Shown: positions 53,467 to 62,441, counted from the stretch's first letter. The stretch is DNA of 64,000 nucleotides from Desulfomonile tiedjei DSM 6799 (GCF_000266945.1 NC_018025.1:4468001-4532000); one strand, 5' to 3'. The notes: a model not told the origin generated them from the sequence alone. Program-made: numbers and translations.

Positions 53467-53752
53467 GATTGAAAAACTGTCGCGGAATTCAAAAAATCGG
53501 AAAAATCGTGCTACTATGGCACGGTTTCGCGCCATCTGAATTCCCAGCTCATGTAGGATGAGATGAGCGAAGCGAGTCACATCGGTCGAGAAAGACCTCG
53601 ACTGATGCGGTTCTCACTGGTCACAGCATCCTACGCTGGCTGTAGGGGCGGACCAGAGCGTCCGCCCCAATAAGGGCAGACGCATTGGTCTGCCCCTACC
53701 CGGATGGAGAATCGTGGCACGATTTCGTTGCTCCAAACAGTTTTGCGACAGG
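53467..53752. repeat. R1 element interrupted by R2 copy 3
   Basis: R1-like ends occur at 53471-53550 (AAACTGTCGCGGAATTC, ATCGTGCTAC) and 53640-53752 (GTAGGGGCGGACCAGAGCG, TCGTGGCACGA, AAACAGTTTTGCGACAGG). Between them, 53552-53642, lies an intact R2 (GATGAGCGAAGCGAGTCACA, GGTCGAGAAAGACC, GGTCACAGCATCCTACGCTG). This looks like R2 placed inside R1. The remaining 53753-53962 shows no gene. Confidence 0.6.
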
Positions 53753-53962
53753 TTCTTGATCGCCGGGAAAGCCAATCAAACATATAGCGCAGTCCTGCGG
53801 GGACGATTGCCAGGTTGGTTGTCCTATAGGAATCAGTCGTTCCTCAGGGACTCAAAATCGCGATGAATGCTCGTCAACCGGCGATAAATCACCGGCCTAT
53901 TATCAGACTGTTCCTCCGGAACAAAAAGGAATATCTTGCTGATGTTATTAAATAATCCATAG

Positions 53963-55945
53963 CTACCCGGCGAGGGTTTCTTTTTCGATTTCTTCGAGCT
54001 GCTGGTGCAGTTCTTCCCAGCGGGCCTCCAGACCTTTTATCTCTTTTGAAAGAGCAGGGTCTTCTTCCAAGAGGGGTCGGATCTTTTCTTTCTTTTCATA
54101 AATGGTCGGATCGGCAAGAAGCGTTTCTATTTCACGTTTTCGTGTTTCCTTTTTCTCCAGCGTCTTTTCTATGCGTTGAATCTCTTGTTTGATTGGAGCT
54201 TGCTTTCTGAACAGGGCGATTCTGGCCTGTGCGTCTCGCCTTCGCTTATCCTTTCGGGATTCCTTCTGGTCGGAATCCTCTTGCTGGATGGGATCCGGTG
54301 CAGGTTTCGGCGATTCCGGGATGAAATCCTCTTCTGCGGCCATGAGTTTTTTCTTGTATTGATAATCTTCATAGTTGCCGATGAAGTACTCGGCAGACCC
54401 CTTCTCTATTTCAAGTATTCCCGTACAAATCGCATTCATGAGTCGCCGATCGTGGGTGATCAGTATCAGCGTGCCATCGAACTTCGACAGCCCTTGTTCG
54501 AGAATTTCGCACGAAGAAATATCGAGGTGATTCGTAGGCTCGTCCATGAGCAACAGGTTCGGAGGAGAAAGCAGTATTCGGGTTAGCGCTAGTCGGCTTT
54601 TCTCCCCGCCCGAGAGCACTTTGACCTTCTTGTACACGTCATCGCCGGAAAACAGGAATGCTCCCAATAAATTCCTGACTTCCTGCTCGGTGATCCCCGG
54701 AGAGGCTGAATAGGCTTCTTCAAGAACAGTTCTCTCAGAAGTCAGTGCTTCGGACTGATGCTGCGCGAAATAACCAGGTTTGACATTGTGGCCGTATTTG
54801 ACGATTCCGTCGTCATGAGAGATGACACCTGCAGCGATCTTCATGAGCGTAGATTTTCCTGCACCATTCGGGCCCACAAGGCCGATTCGATCGCCTCGTT
54901 CAATATTGATGCTGAACCCGTCGTAGACCGTCTTTTCTCCGTAGCGCTTTACCAGGTCGGATATCTCCAGGACCCTCCGGCCTGACGGAGGCGGCTGAGG
55001 AAAGGTGAACTTGAGGGTTCTTGCCTGGGCAGGGGGTTCAACGGTCTCGAGTTTTTCCAGCATTTTCACACGGCTCTGAACACGGCTTGCCGTGCGTGCC
55101 TTGACGCGATTCTGATCGATAAACTTTTGAATACGCTTTATCTTTTCCTGCTGATTTTTGTACGCGGCGACAATCACGTCTTCTTGCATAGCTCTGGTAC
55201 GCTCGTACTGGTCATAATTGCCGGTATATACGGACACTTTGCCTCTATCGACTTCCACGATCCGCGTAACCAATCGGTTGAGAAATGCGCGGTCATGAGA
55301 AACCAGAACCAGGGCGCCTTTGAAATTACTGAGATATTCTTCCACCCAGAGAAGACTCTCTAAATCCAGGTGGTTGGTGGGCTCGTCGAGGAGCAGAATG
55401 TCCGGCTCTGAAAGCAGGATTTTCGCCAGAGCGACTCTCATTCTCCAACCGCCTGAAAATTCGCTCCACCGGCGGTTTACATCGGCCGGATCAAACCCCA
55501 ATCCTGCCAAAACCTTATGTGCCCGGGCTTCCAGCGTATAACCTCCAAAGCTCTCGAAAGCATGCTGGAGCTTACCGTGCTCCTCAATAAGCGCATCTGC
55601 ATTGCTGCTGTCTTCCGAAAGGCGGGACATCTGACGCTCGAGTTCCCTGAGGCGGTCGCGAATCTGCTTTACCTCATCGGAAACATTCATCACTTCCTGG
55701 AGAATCGGGCCGTCATTACCTTTTATAAGTTCCTGATGGAGGATTCCCATTCTGATACGTTTTTCTATGGAGACTTCGCCTTCATCCGGTAGAAGGGTGC
55801 CTTCCATCATGCCGAGAATTGTGGATTTTCCCGCACCATTGGGACCGACTATTCCCGTGCGATCGCCGCGATGAATGCTCAAGCTCACTTCCCGAAACAG
55901 GGGTTTGCCATGAAAAAATTTTGCTACATTGCTTAGGAAAATCAA
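53963..55945 (-). CDS. ABC-F family ATPase (Uup/YheS-like)
   Basis: A 660-residue soluble protein with two ABC domains and no membrane domain. Domain 1: GPNGAGKST (residues 34-42), FSGGWRMR, LLLDEPTNHLD. Domain 2: GPNGAGKST, LSGGEKSRLAL, LLMDEPTNHLD. The interdomain linker (QEKIKRIQKFIDQNRVKA) and a long charged C-terminal coiled coil (IQRIEKTLEKKETRKREIE) are typical of ABC-F proteins that act on stalled or translating ribosomes. Start is TTG with AGGAG upstream. The exact subgroup is undecided; YheS or Uup-like because of the C-terminal coil. It could also be a resistance factor, but context does not suggest one. Confidence 0.93.
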   Translation of the reverse strand: MIFLSNVAKFFHGKPLFREVSLSIHRGDRTGIVGPNGAGKSTILGMMEGTLLPDEGEVSIEKRIRMGILHQELIKGNDGPILQEVMNVSDEVKQIRDRLRELERQMSRLSEDSSNADALIEEHGKLQHAFESFGGYTLEARAHKVLAGLGFDPADVNRRWSEFSGGWRMRVALAKILLSEPDILLLDEPTNHLDLESLLWVEEYLSNFKGALVLVSHDRAFLNRLVTRIVEVDRGKVSVYTGNYDQYERTRAMQEDVIVAAYKNQQEKIKRIQKFIDQNRVKARTASRVQSRVKMLEKLETVEPPAQARTLKFTFPQPPPSGRRVLEISDLVKRYGEKTVYDGFSINIERGDRIGLVGPNGAGKSTLMKIAAGVISHDDGIVKYGHNVKPGYFAQHQSEALTSERTVLEEAYSASPGITEQEVRNLLGAFLFSGDDVYKKVKVLSGGEKSRLALTRILLSPPNLLLMDEPTNHLDISSCEILEQGLSKFDGTLILITHDRRLMNAICTGILEIEKGSAEYFIGNYEDYQYKKKLMAAEEDFIPESPKPAPDPIQQEDSDQKESRKDKRRRDAQARIALFRKQAPIKQEIQRIEKTLEKKETRKREIETLLADPTIYEKKEKIRPLLEEDPALSKEIKGLEARWEELHQQLEEIEKETLAG

Positions 55946-56085
55946 TACAGTAACTCCTGGAGCGCTAGGCTGTTTTTCCGACCGATTATAGCGCGTTCCG
56001 CTCTCCCTCCCAAGTCCCCCGAACTGCCATTGGTTTGTGGAAAAGACCGGAAAAGAGTATAATCCCTTCTTATGATTCAGTCTTG

Positions 56086-56901
56086 ATGCAAAATCAAATC
56101 AACATAATACGCCTGGTTTGTTCAGGAATGATACCCAACGATCGGACCTTCAAAACATTAACGCGCCTGGTTGGAAAAGCAATAGGCGATTTCAACCTGA
56201 TTGAAGATCAGGATCGAGTATTGGTGGCGCTCTCAGGGGGAAAGGATTCATGGTCCCTCCTGTACGCGTTGTCGCACTTGCAGCGCAAGGCACCTATCAA
56301 ATACGAATTGGCAGCCATTACCATTCATCCCGGGCGGGATGCTTTCGACGTCACACGAATCCAAGAACAACTGGCTAGAAGCGGAATACTGTACAATGTG
56401 GTGCAAGGGCATATCATAGACATCGTCAACGAGAACCTGAGTGCGGGGACAAACCCGTGCTCGTTTTGTTCGCGGTTGCGACGCGGTATGCTTTACAGTT
56501 ATGCGGCGAGAGAAGGCTGGAACAAGATCGCTCTGGGGCATCATCGTGATGATTTTGTCGAAACATTGTTACTCAATTTGTTCTTCAACGGCACGGTAAA
56601 AGGGATGAGCCCGAAGCTCCTCGCTGATGATTGCCAGAACACCGTGATACGACCCCTGGTATATGTGAAGGAAGATATGACCGGAGCATGCGCGGCTCGC
56701 CTGGGTGTTCCCATACTGGGGTGCTCCTGCACGTACCAGGGAATGAGCGGATCTCGCAGACACTGGGTCAAATCGCTGCTTCGTGAAATAGAAAAAGAAG
56801 TTCCAAGCGCCAAATCGAGCATGCTTTCGGCAATGGGGAGAGTACATCCACGGCATCTATTCCCGCTGCAAAAAAGCAATGAATGGCAGGAACTCGACTG
56901 A
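56086..56901 (+). CDS. ttcA: tRNA 2-thiocytidine biosynthesis protein
   Basis: An ATP-dependent PP-loop enzyme, 271 residues from the ATG at 56086, that thiolates C32 of some tRNAs. Motifs are RVLVALSGGKDSWSLL (PP-loop), CSFCSRLRRGMLY (Cys pair for the Fe-S site), GHHRDDFVETLLLNLFFNG, and GCSCTYQG with another Cys. LTRLVGKAIGDFNLIEDQDR is the usual lead-in. A TTG at 56035 and an ATG at 56128 are alternative starts, and none has a strong ribosome binding site. Divergent from the ABC-F gene. TtcA versus a related TtuA-like enzyme is settled by the single CxxC and the length. Confidence 0.88.
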   Translation: MQNQINIIRLVCSGMIPNDRTFKTLTRLVGKAIGDFNLIEDQDRVLVALSGGKDSWSLLYALSHLQRKAPIKYELAAITIHPGRDAFDVTRIQEQLARSGILYNVVQGHIIDIVNENLSAGTNPCSFCSRLRRGMLYSYAAREGWNKIALGHHRDDFVETLLLNLFFNGTVKGMSPKLLADDCQNTVIRPLVYVKEDMTGACAARLGVPILGCSCTYQGMSGSRRHWVKSLLREIEKEVPSAKSSMLSAMGRVHPRHLFPLQKSNEWQELD

Positions 56902-57067
56902 TACCAATGTGCTTTCATAGAGGAAATATTGAGACACCTGTTATTTGCCGGTCTCGGCAAATCTCCTTCGCTACGAACAGCATCGCCTGACTTCGCTTCG
57001 GAGGCATGCCGGGACCGGATTTGCTCCCACCGGTGGCGGGATTACTTATTTGAACGCACATTGGCAT
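56901..57067. repeat. miniature inverted-repeat element between ttcA and ribE
   Basis: ATACCAATGTGCTTTCA at the left and TTGAACGCACATTGGCAT at the right are inverted ends. Inside, TTTGCCGGTCTCGGCAAA, TGACTTCGCTTCGGAGGCA and GACCGG / CCGGTG palindromes occur. The ends match the TACCAATTCGC type of the R3 family and 29460-29547. No FMN riboswitch was found before ribE. Confidence 0.68.
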
Positions 57068-57271
57068 GACCCGTCGTTCTGTTCACAGGATGCAATCTGA
57101 AATTGGAAATCATGTCTTTTGTACGAAATTTGGAACGGTACTGTCAGAAGTTGAGTTTTGAAACGATTTAGAGAACAGCACCCTCTGCCTCTTCCCTGGT
57201 GAGTCGCGAAAGTGTATGCTTGGAAGATTCGAATCGCCCCCATGGGCACTTTAGAGCAAGGCTTTGCCAGA

Positions 57272-57913
57272 ATGTTTACCGGAATAATTGAAGCCATAGG
57301 AGAAGTGAAATCGATCGAACCGGGCCGAGGGTTTGTACGGATTCGTATATGCTCTAACCTCGATCTCTCCGATGTGAAAGAAGGGGATTCGATTTCCGTA
57401 AATGGCGCATGCCTCACTGCCACCAGGATCGAACCCGGTCGCAGCGAATTTTCTGCAGACGTTTCCCCCGAAACCTTGGGGGTGACTACGCTTTCTTCCC
57501 TCAAGTCCGGCGCAGTTGTGAACCTGGAAAAGGCTTTGCGTTTCGATTCTCGACTCGGAGGACACCTTGTCGCCGGCCATGTGGATTGCGTAGGAAGACT
57601 CGTGGAGAAAAAGGCTGCCGGTGAAGGATGGCTCCTGGGGTTCGAGGTAGATTCCGGAAGGTACCTGGTGCCGAAAGGCAGCGTTGCAGTGGACGGAGTG
57701 AGTTTGACCGTGAATCGGGTCCAGGACAGGCGATTCTGGGTCATGATCATTCCTCATACTTCGGGTCTCACAGGGTTGACCGACAAAAAGATCGGTGCTA
57801 CCGTCAATATTGAATATGACCTTATCGGAAAATACATTGAAAAATTCATTTCAGCCCGAGGAGATTCCTCCGGCGTCAACGAGACTATACTCAAAGAACA
57901 TGGTTTTATCTGA
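57272..57913 (+). CDS. ribE: riboflavin synthase alpha chain
   Basis: A 213-residue enzyme that dismutates two 6,7-dimethyl-8-ribityllumazines to riboflavin. It has the invariant N-terminus MFTGIIEAIGEV and two lumazine-binding barrel repeats, shown by GDSISVNGACLTATRIE, HLVAGHVDCVGRL and GSVAVDGVSLTVNRV. The frame opens 60 bases upstream, but the family N-terminus fixes the start at 57272. Followed after 14 bases by ribBA, an operon with ribH and nusB. Confidence 0.96.
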   Translation: MFTGIIEAIGEVKSIEPGRGFVRIRICSNLDLSDVKEGDSISVNGACLTATRIEPGRSEFSADVSPETLGVTTLSSLKSGAVVNLEKALRFDSRLGGHLVAGHVDCVGRLVEKKAAGEGWLLGFEVDSGRYLVPKGSVAVDGVSLTVNRVQDRRFWVMIIPHTSGLTGLTDKKIGATVNIEYDLIGKYIEKFISARGDSSGVNETILKEHGFI

Positions 57914-57927
57914 AGGAGGAGCCTTTC

Positions 57928-59139
57928 ATGGGCGTGCTGGTCGGAACAGAAGAAGCAATTGAAGAGATAAAAAAAGGGCGGATGGTCATTCTCATCGATG
58001 ATGAAGATCGTGAGAATGAGGGCGACCTCACGATGGCTGCGGAAAAAATTACCCCCGAAGCAGTCAATTTCATGACAAAATACGGGCGTGGTTTGCTTTG
58101 CCTTTCTATGACTCCTGACAAAATTGAATCTCTCGAATTACCGATGATGGTAAGTAACAATCAGTCCCGTTACGGAACGGCATTCACCATATCGATAGAA
58201 GCCACGAGAGGCGTCACAACCGGTATTTCCGCTCACGATCGTGCAGTCACTATCCTCAGCGCAGTGGACGAAGACGCCACCCCCAAAGATATTATCTCGC
58301 CGGGCCACATATTTCCTCTGAGAGCACGGCGGGGAGGCGTTCTTGTCCGAGCAGGGCAGACTGAAGGAAGCGTGGATTTGGCTCGATTGGCAGGATGCAT
58401 TCCTGCAGGTGTGATCTGCGAGGTAATGAACGAGGACGGCACCATGGCACGTCTCCCTGACCTGATCACCATCGCGGAACACCACGGGATCAAGATCTGC
58501 ACAATCAAGGATTTGATTCAGTATCGTATGCGCAATGAAAGGCTTGTTCGACGGGGCGCTGAGACAATTCTTCCCACCGAGGCCGGTGGCGACTTCCGCC
58601 TCATCGTGTACGAGAATGATGTTGACAAGCTCAACCACGTCGCATTGGTCAAAGGGGAAATCAATCCCGACGAAGCGGTCCTTGTGCGCGTGCATTCAGA
58701 ATGCTTGACCGGCGATGTTTTCGGCTCAAGACGTTGTGATTGCGGTCCTCAGCTTGAGACTGCAATACGCATGGTGGAAGACGAGGGAAAAGGGGTCATC
58801 CTGTACATGCAGCAGGAAGGCCGAGGAATAGGGCTTCTCAACAAAATTAAGGCATATGCTCTTCAGGATCAGGGATGCGATACCGTGGAAGCCAACCTGA
58901 GGCTCGGATTCAAACCCGATCTCAGAGATTATGGCATTGGCGCTCAAATGCTTGCAGATCTAGGGGTCCGCAAAATGCGGCTCATGACCAACAACCCCAC
59001 CAAAATAGTGGGGCTGGAAGGCTATGGTCTGGAAGTAGTAGAACAGGTTCCTATCTTTGTGGAACCGTGCTCTACGAATCTGCGGTACCTGAGAACCAAG
59101 AAAGAGAAAATGGGGCATCTTTACGAGCTGAAGCTCTAG
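57928..59139 (+). CDS. ribBA: bifunctional DHBP synthase / GTP cyclohydrolase II
   Basis: A 403-residue fusion that makes both riboflavin precursors. The N-terminal RibB domain carries the acidic metal-binding DDEDRENEGDL, LSMTPDKIESLELP and GHIFPLRARRGGVLVRAGQTE. The C-terminal RibA domain carries the zinc Cys set GDVFGSRRCDCGPQL, MQQEGRGIGLLNKIKAYALQ and MTNNPTKIVGLEGYGL. Both active-site sets look intact. GGAGGAG precedes the ATG. It lies between ribE and ribH; a 203-base spacer with hairpins separates ribH. Confidence 0.97.
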   Translation: MGVLVGTEEAIEEIKKGRMVILIDDEDRENEGDLTMAAEKITPEAVNFMTKYGRGLLCLSMTPDKIESLELPMMVSNNQSRYGTAFTISIEATRGVTTGISAHDRAVTILSAVDEDATPKDIISPGHIFPLRARRGGVLVRAGQTEGSVDLARLAGCIPAGVICEVMNEDGTMARLPDLITIAEHHGIKICTIKDLIQYRMRNERLVRRGAETILPTEAGGDFRLIVYENDVDKLNHVALVKGEINPDEAVLVRVHSECLTGDVFGSRRCDCGPQLETAIRMVEDEGKGVILYMQQEGRGIGLLNKIKAYALQDQGCDTVEANLRLGFKPDLRDYGIGAQMLADLGVRKMRLMTNNPTKIVGLEGYGLEVVEQVPIFVEPCSTNLRYLRTKKEKMGHLYELKL

Positions 59140-59161
59140 TGCTCCGAGCATATATGTGTAA

Positions 59162-59188
59162 CCCGGGAGAGAAGCAACGCTCTCCCGG
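59162..59188 (+). other. strong hairpin in ribBA-ribH spacer
   Basis: CCGGGAGAG and CTCTCCCGG are perfect nine-base-pair arms with an eight-base loop. No T run follows, so it is not a standard terminator; a second weaker hairpin (CCCGGATCTCC / GGAGAGG...TCGGG) lies at about 59257-59292. They may process or attenuate the transcript before ribH. Confidence 0.55.
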
Positions 59189-59342
59189 CGAATTATCGTT
59201 CCTCCTTTTTCGGGAGTTCTGCTAAAGAAAATACGCCGCGTGAGGCTTGTCGGCAGCCCGGATCTCCCCTCCTGGAGAGGCTATTTCGGGCCCCCTTAAG
59301 TGATCATTGTCCTTGCCGGTTCGTTTTATGTACGGAGGTTTC

Positions 59343-59807
59343 ATGAGCAAGACCCTGGAAGGCGGCTTTAATGCTGCCGGACTCAAGGCCGCCTTGGTGG
59401 CCAGCAGGTTTAACGATTTCATTGTATCCAGATTGATTTCCGGCGCCATGGATGCTCTGGTACGTCATGGAGCATCGGAAAACGATGTAACGATTGTTCG
59501 TGTACCCGGTGCTTTCGAGATTCCCCAGACCGTTTCCGCCGCCGTGCGATCCGGGAAGTACGATATGGTGATAGCATTGGGTGCGGTGATTCGCGGCTCA
59601 ACGCCCCATTTTGATTACATAGCCGCGGAAGTCGCCAAGGGCGTTGCCCACATCTCTCTGGAAGCCGGAATCGCAGTGAGCTTCGGAGTGCTGACAACGG
59701 ATACTCTCGAGCAGGCAATAGAAAGAGCCGGTTCGAAAGCGGGCAATAAGGGAGCGGAAGCTGCCATGTCTGCAATAGAAATGGCTAATCTTCTCAAACA
59801 AATATAA
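59343..59807 (+). CDS. ribH: 6,7-dimethyl-8-ribityllumazine synthase
   Basis: A 154-residue enzyme, usually forming a 60-mer or pentamer, that joins ribityl-aminopyrimidine with dihydroxybutanone phosphate. Motifs are [50 protein letters not shown], where His is the catalytic base, and [22 protein letters not shown] lies before the ATG at 59343. nusB follows after 27 bases, the usual ribH-nusB order. Confidence 0.96.
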   Translation: MSKTLEGGFNAAGLKAALVASRFNDFIVSRLISGAMDALVRHGASENDVTIVRVPGAFEIPQTVSAAVRSGKYDMVIALGAVIRGSTPHFDYIAAEVAKGVAHISLEAGIAVSFGVLTTDTLEQAIERAGSKAGNKGAEAAMSAIEMANLLKQI

Positions 59808-59834
59808 TTGCGATCGGACTGACGTTCCTATCCA

Positions 59835-60329
59835 GTGCCTTCCAGACGTAAAACCAGAGAATTTGTGCTGCAAGTCTTATTCGCAGCGGATGCCAGAAAC
59901 CAGGACCCCATAGAAGTCCTGGATTTCTTGGAGACCCATTTTTCATCTCACGAAGATGAAGAACTGAAGATGCATCGCGTTGCCAAGGAATTTGCCCGCG
60001 AACTGATCGGTGCGGTATCACGGGACAAAACCGTCATTGATGAACTGATCTCCAAGCTTTCTCACAATTGGAAGCTCTATCGAATCAACCGGGTGGACAG
60101 AAATATTCTGCGCATGGCGATTGCCGAGATGACAAATTTTCCTTTGATCCCCGGTCGCGTCATATTGAATGAAGCGATTGAAATCGGGAAGAAATTCGGC
60201 GCCGACAATTCTCCTGCATTCATCAACGGAATTCTCGATCGTATTCATATGCTTGAACCACGCCCCACATCTGCATCGGAATTGCAGAGATCTCTCACAG
60301 AGCTTGACCAAACTGAGTCAACAGATTAG
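59835..60329 (+). CDS. nusB: transcription antitermination factor NusB
   Basis: A 164-residue all-helical RNA-binding protein that works with NusE in rRNA antitermination. The frame starts at GTG (59835), with the typical SRRKTREFVLQVLFAAD beginning. The middle shows INRVDRNILRMAIAEM and the C-terminal LNEAIEIGKKFGADNSPAFINGILDRI, the family signature. The last 20 residues are extra. It follows ribH closely in one operon. Confidence 0.95.
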   Translation: MPSRRKTREFVLQVLFAADARNQDPIEVLDFLETHFSSHEDEELKMHRVAKEFARELIGAVSRDKTVIDELISKLSHNWKLYRINRVDRNILRMAIAEMTNFPLIPGRVILNEAIEIGKKFGADNSPAFINGILDRIHMLEPRPTSASELQRSLTELDQTESTD

Positions 60330-60386
60330 AATCAGTATAATTAATAAGACTTGAATCTGACGGTCCGTTGCGGTACGAGAACAACG

Positions 60387-61943
60387 ATGATCATAACACG
60401 AAAACTCGGCTTCTTATGCCCTGTTTCCCGAGCATTCCGGGCTTCAGACCATGGGTACTTCTGTTTTCTCGTCGTAATTCTCGTGCTGATGTTCGGTTGT
60501 TCCGTCGTTTTCGGAGCCCCTCCTCAAAAACCTCAACCTCAGCGGAACAATCAGGAAGAAGCAGTAGCTCCTCCGGGAACTATCGGGGATTCGGGTTATG
60601 TGGTGCCTATTCCGGAGATCAAGATGCGAAGCATCACCGGGGGGCCTCCTCGAAAGACTCCTCCTCCCGAGCTTCCGGCTGCTCCTGAATCGAGTGAACC
60701 GGCGCGTCGCGAAAAGCAGATCGAAGCCCCTGCTCCCGAGGGTCCGGTCGCTGTCCCTCCTGCCGAGAAATTAACACCGCCCAAGGAGCCTGTCACACGT
60801 GAGAAACCGGCAGAAACGGCTGCTCCTCCAAAACCGCAACCGCCTGTCGAGCAACAACGCGATCCTGTGCACATTCCTGAAAGCCCTCAATCGGCACCTG
60901 CCGGACCGGTTGAATCACCGTCAACGTCGCCGGAGACGACACGACTGCCTTTTGAACCTTCGGTTCGTCAACCTCGGGAGTCCGGCCCGGTAAAAATGCC
61001 TCGTGAGGTGCCACAGACCGAGCAACGTCAGGAAGAGAAGGAATTGGACGACGAGGCCCCGCCCATATCGACACCCCAGGCTCCTGAAGAAATCATGACA
61101 GCTCCGGCACCGAAGAAAGAGGTCTTGAAAAAGAGAACCGAACCTATTCAAGTCCCTGCACTCATGGAAAATAGGCCTGCAAAGAATCCTCTGACCACAA
61201 TCCCCATTGAAAGAATGCGTGTCAAAGAAAGCGATACCGAAAGCGTCATTAGTCTGGATTCACGCAAAGAACCGGAAACTCTTCCCGATCCTGAGCCTGC
61301 CTCAACGGAGCCGGCTCACCCGGAACCCCCAACTACCAAACCGATAGAACAATTGCCGGTCAAACAGCCGGAACCTTCACCGATCAAGCAAACGGAACCA
61401 CCGAAAGAAACCGTTCCCCCGTCACCAGCCGTTCAGCCCGAGGAGCAAAAGGAGATTGTTCCCACGGAGACACTCCCTCAACCTGAGGAGCCTGCCCCTG
61501 CTGTCGGCAAGGAGGAACCCATTCGTTCGCCTCTGGATTCAGATGCGGGCAATGGCCGGGAGGTAAGGGAATACCTGAAGAAGACAGCGCCGATTCTCGA
61601 GGAAGTCTCAATCCTTATGACGAGGGCTCCATCGTTGAGTCTTGCGGATTACGATCCTTCCGATCCCGGAGCCCCTCTGATTCCTCAAGAACTGCTCCTG
61701 AAAATGGACAGCATGAAAAGGGAGCTTCAAATACTTGATTCCAAGACATTTGCAATTATTCCCCCGCCACAGTACACCAAATTTCATGGGTTGATTCGTG
61801 AAGCAATCACTCGCACGCATCAGGCCTGTGATGCCGTATATGCCTACCTCAAGGAGAGTAATCCGGAGAATTTGCAGAAAATTCGAGATTCTCTGGGAAA
61901 AGCACGCGAACTCATCCAGCGCACACGCACGCCGGAGAATTGA
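60387..61943 (+). CDS. exported Pro-rich protein of unknown function
   Basis: A 518-residue protein from the ATG at 60387. It has a basic N-terminus, a hydrophobic segment (FCFLVVILVLMFGC), and possibly a lipid-attachment Cys (LMFGCSVVFG). The middle 330 residues are Pro-, Glu- and Thr-rich with low complexity (PPKPQPPVEQQ, PEPASTEPAHPEPPT), probably an extended linker crossing the periplasm. The last 130 residues are a folded helical domain (VREYLKKTAPILEEVSILM, HGLIREAITRTHQACDAVY) with no family I know. No TonB-type C-terminus. Confidence 0.68.
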   Translation: MIITRKLGFLCPVSRAFRASDHGYFCFLVVILVLMFGCSVVFGAPPQKPQPQRNNQEEAVAPPGTIGDSGYVVPIPEIKMRSITGGPPRKTPPPELPAAPESSEPARREKQIEAPAPEGPVAVPPAEKLTPPKEPVTREKPAETAAPPKPQPPVEQQRDPVHIPESPQSAPAGPVESPSTSPETTRLPFEPSVRQPRESGPVKMPREVPQTEQRQEEKELDDEAPPISTPQAPEEIMTAPAPKKEVLKKRTEPIQVPALMENRPAKNPLTTIPIERMRVKESDTESVISLDSRKEPETLPDPEPASTEPAHPEPPTTKPIEQLPVKQPEPSPIKQTEPPKETVPPSPAVQPEEQKEIVPTETLPQPEEPAPAVGKEEPIRSPLDSDAGNGREVREYLKKTAPILEEVSILMTRAPSLSLADYDPSDPGAPLIPQELLLKMDSMKRELQILDSKTFAIIPPPQYTKFHGLIREAITRTHQACDAVYAYLKESNPENLQKIRDSLGKARELIQRTRTPEN

Positions 61944-62441
61944 TCGCATTTATAACGGCCCTCGCAAGTTTTGGAACTATTGCCAGAATTCTAACGTTTG
62001 TCCCATGCTCCAACACAAGATACTAGTGGGGACCGGCGTCTCAGCGTCTCGAGACCGTCTCAAAAATCAAAATTTGTTCCAGATCGTGGCACGAATTTCT
62101 CATCATCTTCCCGGCCTGATTGTAGGAGCGCCCCTCGTGGGTGCCCGGTAGTGACCGGCCTCAGTGCCGGTCATTCCTGGAAGGGCAGGCACGAGACCTG
62201 CCCCTACGAGGATGGTGGATCGTGGCACGATATGTTGTGTATTCGAGAGTTTTGAGACAGTCTCTCCGTGCTGGCACATATTCAATATAATCAATGATAT
62301 CGATAGAATGTGCCGGCACGGAGGCACGGCACCCACCAATATCTCTCATTTCAATCGGACACTAATTTTGGCGCGTAGAACGATTGCCAGAGCTGATGTC
62401 CGATTGAGGGTAGGAGTATTGGAGATTGCGGAGCATCCTGT
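61944..62441. other. repeat-rich region between Pro-rich gene and mtaB
   Basis: Holds the inverted R1 element (62051-62264), an E-family repeat (62266-62338: GTGCTGGCACATATTC / TGTGCCGGCACGGAGGCACG), and an inverted pair TTTCAATCGGACA / TGTCCGATTGAGGGTA at about 62356-62416, related to 24702-24769. No gene seen. Confidence 0.7.
62051..62264 (-). repeat. R1 dispersed inverted-repeat element, copy 3 (inverted)
   Basis: GAGACCGTCTCAAAAATCAA at the left, TTCGAGAGTTTTGAGACAGT at the right. ATCGTGGCACGA occurs near both ends. The interior carries AGGAGCGCCCCTCGTGGGTG / GGGCAGGCACGAGACCTGCC modules, the reverse complement of those in the copy at 44448. Confidence 0.75.

Noticed and set aside
56902-57271. 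Possible FMN riboswitch before ribE
   Set aside because: The conserved RFN segments (AGGGCAGGG, CCGACCGGCGGT, AGCCCGCGA) are not present; the region is a miniature inverted repeat.
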